Of a stretch of 64,000 nucleotides of DNA, positions 23,564 to 37,203 are shown piece after piece. Under the pieces are notes generated by a model. The model was given only the letters and a program-made list of their open reading frames with translations. It was not told where the DNA came from and searched no databases. Position 1 is the first letter of the stretch. Each line of letters starts with the position of its first letter. The DNA comes from Hymenolepis diminuta. Taxonomy: Eukaryota; Platyhelminthes; Cestoda; Cyclophyllidea; Hymenolepididae. The translations under genes and the position numbers were made by a program. The stretch is taken from positions 32,041 through 96,040 of the forward strand of contig CAADRB010000051.1 in the NCBI GenBank assembly GCA_900708905.1, in the 5' to 3' direction.

Positions 23564-26500
23564 ATGGAAATGTCACATTGCAATGAACTAGCTTTAACAT
23601 TGGAGAAAACTCTGTCTCCGGCACTTGAGGAACGCAGACGAGCAGAAAACTTATTAGCATCGACAGAACGTCATCCGGGATATTCAGTCTGCTTGCTTGC
23701 TATTCTCCAAGACACAAATAGGGCGAAGAATATTCGTCTTTCTGCAGCAACGATATTAAAGAACTATATCAAACGTTATTGGAAGACAGTTAGTTTGTAC
23801 ACTTCTCTTACTGCCTTTAATTCACTATAGGAGGCAGAATCCGATAATTTGATTCCCGATGCCGATCGAGAACAGTTGAAGGCTCAATTAATTAATGCTA
23901 TGTTAACTAGTACCGGATCTAGTCAGCATATGCTCTCAGAAGCTATCGGTTTGATCGGACGGGAAGATTTTCCTGCTCGTTGGCCTAGTTTACTTCCTGA
24001 TATTATCCAACGAATTACCCAACTCGGTACCGAACTTGATAGCGTTCAGGGTCTTCTCTATACTGCTCACTCCCTGTTTAAAAGGTTAGTTTTATGACTA
24101 ATTAGTAATATTGTACTTATAACCGTGAGATAATCTATATATATCATTTAGATATCGTCATGAGATGAGATCTGATGACCTTTTCACTGAAATGAAACTC
24201 GTAATTGAACAATTTGCCCAACCTCTAACGACATTGACGATTGTAAGTTTATCGCATATTTTTACTTTGAAATTTTTAACCATCGATCGACTATCCTATT
24301 TTTTGTTTCAGAATCTAATGAACTTAGTTGTTGGCCCTAATCGTTCAACGGACGGTAACCAGTTGGTCCCAGTTATGCGAGCTCTACTTCTTGTCTGCAA
24401 AATCTTCCTTAGTCTCAACTGCCAGGTCAAGTTATTTCCTGTTAGCCCTTTAATATCTTAATTCACTGTTTCGTCCTGATCAGTGTAATATTTAACTCCA
24501 ATGAGGTCTCGAAATTGTTTCATTTTTTTAGAAACATAAAAAGATTAAGAATTTCTTTTAGAACTGTAAGTTTTCTCTCGTTATGACAACGCATTTTATG
24601 GTTAGTGTCCATTTTCATGTTTTTAGAAGTGTGTACTGTATTACTCTGTTCACGCTGGTAATATTTCAATAATATCTTTTTTAAAAATTTGCTACAGTAT
24701 CTCGAACCAATCCTTGTTAAGTATTTATCAAGAAATTTTTCACAAGCACCCAGTTATTTTCTATTTTGTTTCATATTCGCTTTTGTTTTCATCCATTATT
24801 ATAATATGTCTTAGCACCAAATTTTGAGTCTAATTCTTTCTATCGGAAAAGAACTGTCTCAGTTTTGGTTGTATCTGTGGCATTTGATATTTGCAACGGG
24901 CTCGAGTACACTTAGGCTGTGTTGAGTAATTCCCACCTATTATTGAGTTATCAGTCGCTAATGTTGTTGATTTAGAATATGTGACCAAATGGGAATTTTA
25001 ATACTATTTCAACCTGTTAAGATTTCGTAGTTAATGTTCAATCGGCGAAGGTGTCATTCAAGCTGTGGATGTGTAAATATTTAATTTATATCACTATCGA
25101 ACTCTAAGTGCAAACGTTAAAAGTTGGATAATTCATGCATTTTTAAGGGAACTATCACACCAAATACCAATCTTGTAGGGGGTTCTTTTTGCTTTTTTGG
25201 TTGCCTGTTTCAGTGATATTTTTTGTACTATTATTCCCTATTCAATAATATCTAATTAAACAATTGATGATTGGAATGCATTGTCACCTCTTTGTATTTG
25301 ACAACTTTAGAATTTTTTGCATTAAAGATAAATCAGGCATTATGCATCTATCAGTATTTGGTTGTGTTCGCTACGTTTACATGATGTAATGAAGTAGTGC
25401 ATAATCGTTGCTGATTCTAAGTTCGGTTAGCTTGAATTTAATCTGGTGCCCTTTATCTTAACGTAATGCTAATCTCGGGCTCTAATCAACTTCTATGGTA
25501 AATGCAGTCGCACATGTATGTTGTATTCTCAGATGTATTCTATGATGTATTAATGGTTGATATTTTCTACCAAAGTCTTATTCATTTTGGAAGAGCATTA
25601 TTTCGAGATGATTTGCGCCCGTGGCGCGGCGATTACTATATCCTTCATCGAAGTCGAAAGTCACAGATTCGGTCTCCACAAGTATAAAATAAGTGCGTGG
25701 TGTGACAAATCGCACTACTTAAGTTAAAGGAGGGTAGCAGATCTCGAGTATCTCTACAGGAAAGCTTCATGATTGTAACTTTTCCCTTAGGTGAGTATTG
25801 TAATACGCTTTCCTAAATAGTCTTAGGTATCAACCTTTATGACACCGGCCACCTATCCGACTTGTGCATTAATTGATGGTCCAAAATTGTTCTTTTTCAC
25901 TAACGGCAGATATTCTATACTGTGGAGTTTCTTTAAGTAGTGGATTATTAAGATTTATTTTCTCATTTAATTGGTTGTTTCTCAAAATCAAACTGCTTTA
26001 GAAGTAGATGTTTGCTTTTTAGGTCTTTGTTCATGTTATCTGCTTATGTGCTGCATTGAAATGATGTGACCGGCTATTCCAATTAATTAACCGGCCACTA
26101 GGCGTTGAACGTCTTCAACAATAACTTACTCAGGAATCCAGAGAACAAATTGTATAATTTGAATTGTGAAGCATGAAGCAATGAACTGTCGAGTTAAGTA
26201 AATAGAGTGCAGTATAGCGTAATTCACATTATTTCAATAAAATTATTTAAGTGTTGATAGTCATTTCAAGAAAATTTGTAAGAAAACAAAAAAAGCATTA
26301 ATTTCGTCAAGGTAAAGTAGTTAATAATTATTCATAATTATATTTCTAATTGACATTTCTCCTTTTTAAGACGCGCCTTCCTCGTAAACCTACCGCTTCT
26401 GCATTCCCTCTTGGCGACTTATTCTTTTCCCAGGAGGTCAAAGGGTAATTAATGCAGCTTGGGTCTATTTCTCATTCTCATTAGTAATTCTATTGAGGAT

Positions 26501-29500
26501 TTCGAATCAAGTCTTGGATGACCAGCCGTCAAGAAGTTCTTCAATACAGTTTTCAGCTTTATTATTGTAGGACTTGACCTTTTTCTCATGTTTCGGGTCT
26601 TTCGCTCCCGATATCTGAAACGGAACAGTTCATTCAACATTTATTTCACAGGGTGATCGCCATGCTCTTTCTTCTCGATAACTTTCACTCTTGATCCAGA
26701 TTTCGATTCACCGATCATTGTAGGAACTAGTTCAAGATGTTGCTTCTACTTCTTCCTCCTCTTTCTGTAGGTTTTCGTAACGCGTTGGAGGTGAATCTTC
26801 TGCATATTTTCATTCCTCTTCATATCCTTCTTCAAGCTGCCTCTTAATTCTGTCACCCGATTGACCGTTGATTGACCCTCTGAGTGACGATCTTCCTTCT
26901 GAATTCTGGTTTCGTTCGGCACATTGTTTCCTTATGTTCTCGTTTGCCACACAATTTGGAAATTTGAGAGTGGTAGGCACGAAAGTCAGCTTTCAGTCAG
27001 GGTTTTACGGGGGTAGGAACATTCTGGAACACAGTTTCACCAAAAATTCCTTCACAAGAAATTCGATCAGCAGAACCGTTTACACCAGATTTCTGTTGAT
27101 TTCACCCAATTTCAAACCTGATGTCCAAATTTATGTATTGATTAACGATATCTTCTAATGTGATTGTATTACGTGCTTCGACCATTCCGAGGATCTGACA
27201 GCAGACATCAGTTGGGTAAAGTTCTCAAAGACCACTCAAAAACAGGAGGCGTTTGAAATGATCCCTAGAAATGGCAGAAAAGTGGCGAAGTTCAAAAACA
27301 CAATTGATGTGACTAGCATAAGTCATCTAGTCTTAATCATGGCCCTTAGTGAGGTAGAGACAATGAAATCTGTTTCGCAGTTCGAGGGACTTAATCAAAG
27401 AAATGGGAGATAACTGAGACTGTTTCATCAAATGTTGGATCGGAAATTGTTCTTGGATGGATGACATATTCGAATCCTTCATTTTCAGCAACTCCCAACT
27501 TCCGTAATAACGGTCTAACTTTTACATTATCCGGAACATGAGCGAGACCGTTTTGGAAAATATCCTCACACTTTTCAAACCAGTTGGCAAATGTTTGGCC
27601 TACTTTTAGATCATGGTGAAATTCATTAACTTGTAGAACCAAAGAATCTGTGGATTGTTTGGGTGGTGAAAAACTCGTTGTATCAGTATTTTCTTGCAGC
27701 ATCATAAGAGATTGGGGCGTTTTCTTCAGAAAAAGTTTATTCTTCTTCAGGATGAGTTCAAATTCATCGATATTCAATGGCATTTTCAAATATTCACATA
27801 TTGATATTTGTTAGCCTTTTGTCACTGCCAAAGTTTGCGATCTGCAAGCCGAAGTCCCATCTGGAGAAGAAGGAAAACACAGATTCTCGTTGTAACGAAA
27901 ATTTATTAAAGTTTAACGTAATTCATAACATTTCGTATAAACAATTTAAGGGCTAGTTAATATTTTAATAACGGGATGAAAGTATAAAATACAGTGTCAA
28001 TTTCGTCGAGGGTAAATATTGAATAATTATTCATAGTAGTATTTTCACCTTGATATCAGTCTTAAGAACTTAATTCAAATAAAGCGATTATTTTCAATTT
28101 CTCAATATCGTACCTTCTGTGATTTCGTTTCTACTTTTTTCATTCCTGTGCTTGTAGGACTTACCCGAGTTCTTCGAAGATAACATGGCCCAGTGGATGG
28201 ATATTTTCCGTCAGCTTCTTCACCTTGACCCCCAGATCACAGATTTAATCAATAATGCAACATCGGCCGATGCTGCGACCGACTTAGTGGAACAGGTTAA
28301 ATCCCAGGTGTGCGATAACATCGCTCTCTATGCTACCAAATACGCCTCTGATTTCACCAATTACCTACCCGAATTCGTCAAAGATATCTGGGAAATGCTC
28401 ATCTCTATGAAGAACACGAAAGATCCCAAATATGATACAGTAAAAAATAGGAGCTATATTCTAATGTACAGTGCCATTCTGAATAGACTTTTTAAAATTT
28501 TTTTTCTCTACTCTTAGCTCATCGGAAACGCTCTGGATTTTCTCAGTTCGGTTGTGTCAAAGCCTCAGCATAGGGTTATTTTCGAAGCTCCTGATGCATT
28601 GCAGAAGCTTTGTGAACTAATTATTCTCCCTAACATCCAGCTTTCAGGTAGGTGCTAGCTTTGTCCTTGTGTGCTGTTGATTTATCGCTATTTACGTTTG
28701 AATGCCAAATGTGCTAGCATAGTCCTTGATTTTTCATGGCACAGCCCACTAGTTGGTGATGGATTTGAGACACAGTCATGAAATAGTTACATCAACCGTT
28801 CAGAGAATATTTATTGGGCAGTTTACATGTTCAAAACCGTTTTTAAAGCTTCTTTGGAGGCATAATTGATTTCCACACATCAATCTAATGATAAAGAAAG
28901 GGGCTTTTTACTCCATTTTTTTCTTAAACTCAAGGATTAGTTTTGAATTTGCTTGAAGGCAATAAGCATGTGTACTTGGAAGGAATAGATTGTATCGCCT
29001 GTTCTTGCACTTTTGAGCATTTTATCTTGTCTATTGGGAAATAATAGATTTTTTCAAATGCTCTGAGATTTCCTCAGCTGTCCTCAATTTTGGTTGATTA
29101 GGAGGTGAATTTTATCGGCTCCTTTCCTCTTAGATATCTGGTATTTGTCGAAATTGTTTGCACTGAATGCAAAATGAAGAACTAATTAGATATCGGAAGC
29201 CATAGGAGATGAGTAATACACGCAAATACGTGGATAAGAATCGATATGTGATATCAGATAACGTATCAAGGAACAAAATTCGGGTTGTTATTTGTTCTAT
29301 CATTGAATAAATGGGTATATGCGATAGTTCCTTTTCTTATCATAATAGCCAACGATGAAGAGCTGTTCGAAGATTCCCCAGAAGAATACATTCGCCGAGA
29401 TCTGGAGGGTTCAGATGCCCATACTCGTCGTCGTTCAGCCTGCAACTTGGTCTACGCCTTGTGTGACGCCTTTGAAGGGCCAGTAATTGATAACTTTGCT

Positions 29501-32500
29501 GGCTATATCAACCATCTTCTCACGGCCTATGCTCAAGGTATTGCTCAGGCCTCAAGTAATAGCAACAATTCTGCAATACCACCACCTAGCGTTAATATTC
29601 CCACATCGATTTGGTGTAACAAAGACTCGGCTCTACTTCTTGTCACTTCGCTTGCTGCCAAGAGTAAGACAGAAAAGGTAGGCCATTTGTTTAGTATTGT
29701 GCTGATGTGAAAGATTGCAAATGAAGTCGAAAATTAGATATTGTTGTAAATTATAGTGAAATTTGGGAATTTTATTCGAGTTTCCCTTTAAGGTCTCTGT
29801 ATGGAATTCTTGGCTTGAGAGATGATTGAATTCGGTCGAAATGTGGATGCTTTGTGTTTAAAAATGTGCCTTTCGATAAACAGGGTCATAATTAAATACG
29901 CATACTGTTAATCACATCTGTTAACTCATTCTATGCTTTGTAAACGGAATGATTGGCCGCTAGTAGAAAAAAATCTCCAACTAAGTTACGGTCACGTAGC
30001 TCTAAAGATGAGAGTAAAATCACCACTCAATCTTTTAAACTTGGTCAATTCGGGTGCCTGCCTTTTACGATAAGGCGAACTTGAATTGGATTATGGAATT
30101 CAATCAATCAAGTGCGAATATTCAGGACCAACGTCTGCAACAATTTTCACCCACCTGCTCAAAATTTTTAAGGAGATTTTAAGAACAAAAAGGTCACTAC
30201 GGTGATTAGAACTCTATAGAAGTCTTAGTTTCAACATTGAAATTCACCAATTTACTCTTTCTGCCTCCTTTCAGTCAATGCTATAATTGAAAATATGTTC
30301 CCCACAGTTAAAATGGTGTCTTTAATGTGGCATTTCATTTAAATCTACTAAAGAATAATAATAGCCACTAGTATTTTGCATTTATGCATTTTTGACTTGT
30401 TTGATGCCTTGATTACAGACTTAAGTTATTTGGTAGCATCATGTGTAGTTTAAACTTAAGGTGACCTTTGGCTTAATTTGAGTGATCTGCATTCTTGATC
30501 CATCTATGGACATTCAGTTAATAATCCATTTTAACTCCCAAGCTCGTTTAACAAAGCGTTTCCTTTAACACCCATCTTGGGTAGAGGAGTACTATCATTA
30601 AGCATTCCTAGATAGAAACTCGAATTCTACAACCTTCTTTTTACCCGGATTTAATCAATGCGATTGGAGATTGCACTCGTGATCTCGCAGACAAGCAGTT
30701 TAACCGCTGCTTACTAGTTGGCAAAAGTTTCATCAATCCTCAAATCTCATATTTTATTTACGAAATAAAAATCGGAATCGTGTTTGAATGTGTACTCAAA
30801 GCCTATCTCTCTATTTAACCGTTGAGTTTACACCCAGTTATCTTGTTTGCCTGCATAATGTACATTTTTACCAAATGGAGTTCTTTTGCATTGCTCGATC
30901 CTATTGCATTGTTTTGATTCTGATAGCATACATGTGAAATAGATTGAATAGGGTCCGCTTCTTTTCAAGTAGGTTATGATTATTTGAGTTCATCAGTTTC
31001 CCTTGAGCTTCTATCATAGTTAAATCGTGTGGGAATTATTTCATATTTCAGTCTTTTTTAGTCGCAGAGAGCTCTATGAGCTTGTTTGTGTTTTTATGGT
31101 TATATAAAGCTACAAATACTCAGACTCCAGGAAGAAGGTAGAAGACCTGTATCACAAATGACATTTGCTTATGTAGATTTGGATACGTGGAAACTATTGG
31201 CTGTCTCGTGAGCCAATAATTACAGCGATAGTTGCGCCAATGCGAGCGTAGAAATCCGTTAGCCGATAACTCAGTGTCTAAAAGATAAAGTTTATGAGCT
31301 TCGCTCAGGTGCTTTCCACTCGATGGTAAAAATGTAAGGCGCTTAAGTAATAGCACTGCCTGAGAACTTGTAATCAACTCATTCGCTATCAGAAGGTAGA
31401 TTCTTTAAAACACAAGTTCTACGTGTCCGCTAGTTTTAACTATTGTTATAAGGGTAAATATTGTTATCTTTTTAATACAACATAAAAGGGAAATTTTCAT
31501 TTCGTGTAAATCAATGCCATTAGCTATTCGTAACGTTAATATTTCTCGTCATTTAAAATAATTTAACTTTTGTTTTAGTGCCTTTTTTCTATGGTAAGAT
31601 AAACCTAATTCATGGATCTTCTGAACTGTCACTCACGTTATAGACCATCTTGTAAATGTACATGGAATAGCCGTAATTCGTTACAATTAAAAATGTTTAA
31701 AATAGATGCATCTGTAGAAATAATAATGCTTCTGGAGATCTGTAAACACTTTTTTCTCTTCAAATTTATTTTCCGATAGTTATTAACTTTCTCTGCGGCC
31801 GCTATCAAATGGAATTGTCTGTGTTGCCATTTTTCCGTACTTTTATTATTTGATAACCTTTGCTATTTCTACTTCAGGCTTTCATTAAAGTTTCTGTCCT
31901 CACTTGCAAAGTTTATTACTTAACAAAGCACTCACTGGCTTATGTTTCCTATTTCCTGTGACATACGCAAGCAGTTGGTCTGTGAAATGCGTAGTATACA
32001 GCATTTTTGGTTCAATTTCGACTGTATACTTTGTATATCCCATTCACAAAGATGTACTTTTGCTCCTTCTAGCTCGGAGTCACCTCTTCATCCAAGTTGG
32101 TGAACATTCCAACATTCTTCGAGACGCATGTTCTTCCTGAATTGCAAAGTCCGAACAGTAAGTTACGGCACTCATATTCTGAAGGATGATTTAGTTCTAA
32201 GTGATTTCTAATCTTTCATATTTTAGTTGATCAAATGCCGGTTATAAAGGCAGACTGCCTGCGCTACGCCATTGCTTTCCGTGGACTTCTCTCGCCTGCC
32301 ACAATTCTTAACCTCGTCAATGTTGCCCCAAACTTCCTCACTGCATCCTCAGTTGTGGTTCATAGCTATGCTGCTGTTTTGTTGGAGAAAATTTTGCTTA
32401 TGACCATCCCCGACCGACCATCTCTCACTCCTCTGTATATACTCGCGATGGAGATTATTTTCATTTTCTATCTACTACAGAATATTAATAAGCAGTTGTA

Positions 32501-35500
32501 TTTCCTTATAGAATCACTAAAACGGAAATTTCAAACCCAGATCTTCTTATTCAGCGCTGTTTAGAGGCACTAAGTAGATCTGCTTCCTGTGAAAATGTCT
32601 ACCTCATGAGAGGTGCGTTCATTTGCACATATGCCTCTACTAAAATGCTATATAAGTAGCGTAAAACTTGAGCTTTTATTTTTCCCCTTCTGCAGCTCTG
32701 CTTCGAATTTGCTGTTGTCTGGAGGAGCGATGTTTGTCTTACATGAACAATCTTGTTACTGCTCTAGTCACTCGTTTGGCTCAAATTGTTAAGGTTTGTG
32801 TTCGAATCTCTTGATGTTTTCTTGTTTACTTTGCTGTGTAGTGAGCATTCTCATCATTATTTGTTTCCCATGGTGGAATGAGTTAAAGAATGCACGGTTT
32901 TCAATATTGAGAAAATAGGTAAATAAATCGAATTACTCGGTGAAGTGAATGACAGATTTTTTTCCTAGCACTGTTTAGTTGATGTCCTGAGCATACATAA
33001 CTGAAGCTCGGTAGGGCTTTATCCAACGCTCAATTCAAATTCCGCCACCCCCTTTATTAGTCAAACTTAAAAATTGTGATTGGCACCGAAAATGGAACTT
33101 ATTTCGCAGATAAGCGCATTAACCACTTGTGCTCATGTACTCCATAGCACCTCTATCCAAAGTAGGCCATTTTCTAAATTTAATCGGAGCCGAATGCTGA
33201 AAATTTTATTTTGTTGGAACTTGTTCATCCAGAAATATAGTTCACTTATTTCCTTTGAGGTATCCTTGCATTTGTTAATAAAATATGTAGTGGTGTGCCA
33301 GCTAGTGAATGAGGAAATAGAGTCCTAGGCTGAACTTTGCTTACTCCTTGTGTTAAATTGGTTTTTAAATCTTATTGATTAATGCCATTTTCCCTATTGA
33401 TTAAGTTCAATTGCCCTTTTCACATGTTCTTTGTGCTGTTTTTGAATGTTGTAGCTCTTCTGGCTTTAATTGGGAATACTTCTAGGAAAAATTTTTGTAA
33501 TTATCTTTTCCAGATTTTGCTCTTGGCTGATTGTCTTGGTTTTTTAGTACAATTTACCTCTGGCATATCTGAGAGGATGCCTCTTTCATTCTCGCATTCG
33601 AAGTATTTGCAACGTATGCGTCCCTGGATGGGAATGTAAAATTGACTTGGTGTCTATTTTTTCATATTGAATTTCTCGGCTTGTAGTCGCAGTTATTTAA
33701 ACTTTCTGTCGAATATTCAATTTTCTTCCGATTCATTTATTTAGGATTAATATATACTTCCATTGTCTTGCCATGCAAAATGGTTGAAGTGGAGAGGCTA
33801 TATTATTTTAACATCACTCATGAAATTTGATTTTTGTTTCATCTAAAATCTGTCTGAAATCTGACTAATTCCTACCATTAGATGGATGCTAGATGATTTA
33901 AGTTTTCAAATGAGTTTGGTCAAAGGTATTGAATTCCATGGCGTTAGTTGTGGTATTACAGACCTATTAACTAATCATTGTTTTTCACTTGGCTCTTTGG
34001 AAAGATATATGTGTAGTCTGCCATTAATTTAAAACCTTAATGTCATTCAAACGTCATTTTCAAGCAAACGTTATTTGCTCATTCCATTAGAATCCTTCCA
34101 AGCCGCAGTTTAATCACTTCCTCTTCGAATGCCTATGTCTCTGTGTCCGTCTAACCTGTGCTACCGATCCCGCTTTCATCACCCATTTCGAAAACGCCTT
34201 ATTCATGATCTTCCAGGAGATTCTTCAACAGGACATCACCGGTTGGCATTCTTGGCTCTGTTTTCTTTTACTGATTTCATTTAAGTAGTAATCTTGTATG
34301 TGAATTTTAATTGTAGAATTTTTCCCCTACGTCTTCCAACTTCTCGCCGTTATGCTGGAACAGTATCCACTGGGTCCAAACACACGGGAAATTTTCTTAC
34401 AGAAACGCAAAATGGCCGGTTTAGAACCACTGCCCCAGCATCAACAGCTCTCCAATCAACCTATGCTCAACCCGGCCTATGCCGCACTCCTACCGCGCCT
34501 TCTTGTGCCTGCTCTTTGGGAAACGCAGGGTGCTGTTATGTCTCTTGCTCGTCTGATGCAAGCCTATCTTCTGCACAACGTAGAAGCTATTGTTCGTACA
34601 AATAAGGTAAGCACACTTTCATCCCTGAGTGATCTTATCTCTTTGTTTCAGTCTGTTAATGCATCTATTTTTTTAGGTTGAAGCAATACTTGGTGTCTAT
34701 CAGCGATTGCTAAACTCAAAAACAAATGATGTCTACGCGTTCAGCATCATTTCTGCCTTCTTGTTGGCCTTCCCACGAGCCAACCTTCAACCCTTCCTTA
34801 AACAAATTTTTATCTGCATATTCCAACGTCTTCAAGCTGCGAAAACGGAGAAGTTCATGCGATGTGAGTTTTATATCCAAAATGACCATGCAATACTTAC
34901 CCAACGCCTTATTAATATCTCTCTTCCCTTGTAGGTTTGACTACCTTCCTCGCTCAGTTTGTCCTCACTTTCGGTGCCAATGAGCTAATTCAAATAGTTG
35001 ATGGTGTTCAAAACAGGATATTCTCTCGTGTCTTGGAGAAAGTTCTCATTCCTCATGCTGAATTGGCTATCTCTTCACCTGTCGGTCTCATTAACCCATC
35101 TGTCATCATCACTGGTACGTACTACTTTGTTATTACATTGATATGCAACCTATACCGCTTTAAGTTTGTTAATAAATTTAGTAAATATTAACTAATAGTA
35201 TTGGTAGGAGTATGGCTTTCATTTTATGTACTTTTGTATAGTCTGCTTAAACTGTTCTATATTGGAAGTTGTAGACTCGGTATTTTCAGAGTAGGAGGGA
35301 GTCGCTTCGATGACCTATTGCTCTAGTCTCCCCAATATTCACCAAAATTATTGAGTATTATAACTTCGGTTTGAGATTATAGTTGGTTTTTAAAATGTGC
35401 AAAAATATGCTAATACAGATCTTAACGAAAAGTGGAAATCACCGGAAACATTCCTCAGTCGCCATACAAACTAATCCCTTATCAGAATTATTTCTCAAAT

Positions 35501-37203
35501 GTTCCGAAATTATTAATAACAAAAGACACCAATCTTAACTGTAAGTACTTTGTTTTACTTTCATTTTCATTTGGTAAATGCCCCTTTGAGAGTTCTACAT
35601 TTTCCTGCCTAAATCCCACTTTAAAGCGAGCTTTTATTGATCATTTTACTCGATTAACTTGTAGAAATAAAAGCAGTAGTGGGTGTATTATTTGTATAGC
35701 TGGTATGTTTAAAATGACGGTGTCACAAATTCAGTAAACTAATCCACCATTGAAGATTTGTGTTGGCTTATTCTGACTATTTCCATTTGCAATGTATTAG
35801 GGATGACATTCGAATAGATCCTGTCTAAACCTCTATAAGATTTTAATCAAATTTATAATTATGGTATTTTGCAGCTCAGTGGTCTCTACTATCAAATTTC
35901 AATATCACTTTTTTCAAAGAGTGTAGTGATCTGTGATATTCGAATTTTTCGATTTACTTCTTTTTATTATCATTAAAGCAATAGATATTTGTGTACTACT
36001 TTGACAGCATTACTGGTTCTTATAACTAATTTTTTCCTCACTGTTAGCTCACAGTAATGCTGGTGATGGTCAACAGGGAGCTAATGGTGCCGGCGGAGCT
36101 TACGCATCTCTCTCTTCAACATGCTTTTCACGTCTAGCCAGAGAGGATTATCTGACAGTTGCAGCTGGTTTGAGCACACTGGTAACCCAAGCGGATGCTA
36201 TCTGCTCTCCAATGCCCAATGGAATGACTACCTCCTATCATGCCGATGCATTTGTTCTCCTTGTCCAGTCCATTTTGGCCGGTCTTCTTGCAGGGCCGGC
36301 GCGTTGTGGAGCAATCGCTGCAGATGCTGCCGTCTTATCTGCTACTGCAGAAAATGCTAATTCGGCCAACCCTCCACCTATCTTCACTGATGAACGATTT
36401 ACTGATGTGACTGGAGAATCAGGTGAATGTTATTACTGTCATTATCTGTAGGTCGTGGTAGTCAGTTCGTTTGTATTTTCTCTAAAGTTTCATTCGTCAG
36501 ATATTTGCGGTGGCCCCTCGAATTAAGAATATCCTACGTTCTTTGTTTTTTTAAATATGGAACTCAGACTGATTATATTTGCATTTTTAAATTTGCTTTT
36601 GAAACCGCGACAAATGTCCCCGTATTTGTTCCAAAATATTTCTGCTCGTTTGTCAGATTCTCTGAATGCCTAACATCGTCTATTTTACGATGGACATTTA
36701 CCCGTATAATCTATAACTCGAGTCTTCGAATCATAGTTTCGCCAACTTTGATTACCGTTAATGAAATTGGTTCGTCGGTTACAAGTGTCCCATTAACTTA
36801 TGATCCAAAATAGGTGAAAATTCGTATGTTGGTCCAATTTAAGATGAGATTGACATCGGTAAGGAGTTGCGCTGCACTAATTTCATAAAGTCAAGTAATA
36901 TTTTTTTCAATTTTAGCCTCATTTGTCCTAATTTTCGGACGATTCAAGTTGCCAAATCTATCTCCTGGTGTCTTCGACCCACGAATTCATTTCGCCAAGA
37001 GTCTAGAGAATCTCTCTCGGCGCTTCCCTGGCAAGGTTAGGGATCTTTTGTATATCCTTATCTCAACTTATTTAAAAGAGAATTAAATAGTGACATTTGT
37101 ACTTTATGTTTAGATTTCTCAGGAGTTGCAGACTAGGCTTTCTGATGAAGCAAAAGCAACTCTAGAGGCCTATTGTGCTCAAGCCATGGTACGGTTGGAA
37201 TAA
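23564..37203 (+). CDS. CSE1L: Exportin-2 / CSE1L (CAS), importin-alpha re-export receptor, 18 exons
   Basis: Exons: 23564-23788, 23831-24084, 24152-24242, 24312-24425, 28158-28439, 28518-28647, 29349-29677, 32073-32157, 32227-32434, 32512-32612, 32696-32793, 34091-34241, 34317-34606, 34677-34863, 34935-35114, 36048-36422, 36917-37035 and 37114-37203. All phases join, giving about 1100 residues against 971 in human. CSE1L binds RanGTP and returns importin-alpha from nucleus to cytoplasm. Diagnostic blocks include KNYIKRYWK and SEAIGLIGREDFPARWPSLL in the N-terminal importin-beta-like domain, AHSLFKRYRHE, DLPEFFEDNM, EYIRRDLEGSD, PVIKADCLRYA, KPQFNHFLFE, FFPYVFQLLA, and FDPRIHFAKSLENLS near the C-terminus. 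Exon 16 carries a Gly/Ala-rich expansion not expected from the family. Intron 4 holds a gag-only LTR element; introns 7 and 11 hold SINE-like repeats. Some donors are weak (GTCAAG at 24426, GTTGGC at 34242), so those edges are less certain. Confidence 0.93.
26604..27881. repeat. 1278-bp direct repeat, copy 1 (apparently identical to 43029-44306)
   Basis: Offset is constant at 16425 bp. All positions compared by eye match, and the encoded peptides are identical. Both edges are sharp: outside them the two loci are still homologous but clearly diverged. Confidence 0.9.
27391..27789 (-). pseudogene. Gag-like fragment of the LTR element, copy 1
   Basis: The frame encodes 132 residues, or 130 from the first ATG (27783, MPLNIDEFEL). 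It contains FANWFEKCEDIFQ, VRPLLRKLG and DPTFDETVSVISHFFD. These match the W-x(n)-F, LI.KL and F.E....L...F pattern of Ty3/gypsy capsid domains. It stops where the capsid domain normally continues. The downstream sequence in other frames holds remnants including a possible degenerate zinc knuckle (FPNCVA.EN...QC). It is probably inactive. The second copy at 43816-44214 encodes exactly the same peptide. Confidence 0.6.
29965..30180 (+). repeat. Dispersed repeat, copy 2
   Basis: It aligns with 20395-20640, best over CAATCTTTTAAACTTGGTCA and the following 60 bp. The family is unidentified. Confidence 0.4.
30545..30735 (-). repeat. SINE-like element, copy A
   Basis: Read on the minus strand: AGCAGCGGTTAAACTGCTTG and TCTGCGAGATC, resembling a tRNA D-arm (A box), then GTTGTAGAATTCGAGTTTCT (B-box-like), then CTCCTCTACCCAAGATG. 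The order is shared with copies B, C and D. Confidence 0.4.
33020..33150 (-). repeat. SINE-like element, copy B
   Basis: Minus strand: AGTGGTTAATGCGCTTATCT and GCGAAAT, then GTTTGACTAATAAAGGGGGT and GGCGGAATTTGAATTG. It matches copies A, C and D in order and spacing. Located in CSE1L intron 11. Confidence 0.45.

Larger units (their letters stand above)
26130..28058 (-). mobile_element. Gag-only non-autonomous LTR retrotransposon, copy 1
   Basis: Minus orientation inside CSE1L intron 4. The 5' LTR is 27831-28058, starts TGATATCA and contains AATAAA. It is followed by a primer-binding-like TGGCAGTGAC (27830-27821) and a gag-like frame (27789-27391). A lysine/arginine-rich decayed region follows, then a polypurine tract (AAAAAGGAGAAA, 26367-26356) directly before a 3' LTR that starts TGTCA at 26355. 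No protease, reverse transcriptase or integrase is present, and the internal region is only about 1.5 kb. The two LTRs of this copy have diverged strongly, so the insertion is old. Confidence 0.65.
24426..28157. other. CSE1L intron 4 (3.7 kb)
   Basis: It contains the first copy of the gag-only LTR element (about 26130-28058). Nothing is recognised in 24430-26120. The plus-strand 96-codon frame at 26868 is a shadow within the element. Confidence 0.6.
29678..32072. other. CSE1L intron 7 (2.4 kb)
   Basis: It contains dispersed-repeat copy 2 (29965-30180) and SINE-like copy A (30545-30735). No gene is seen. Confidence 0.6.

Noticed and set aside
26868..27158. 96-codon plus-strand frame, duplicated at 43293-43583
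   Set aside because: It lies antisense to the gag-like element and has no recognisable domain. It is duplicated only because the whole block is.
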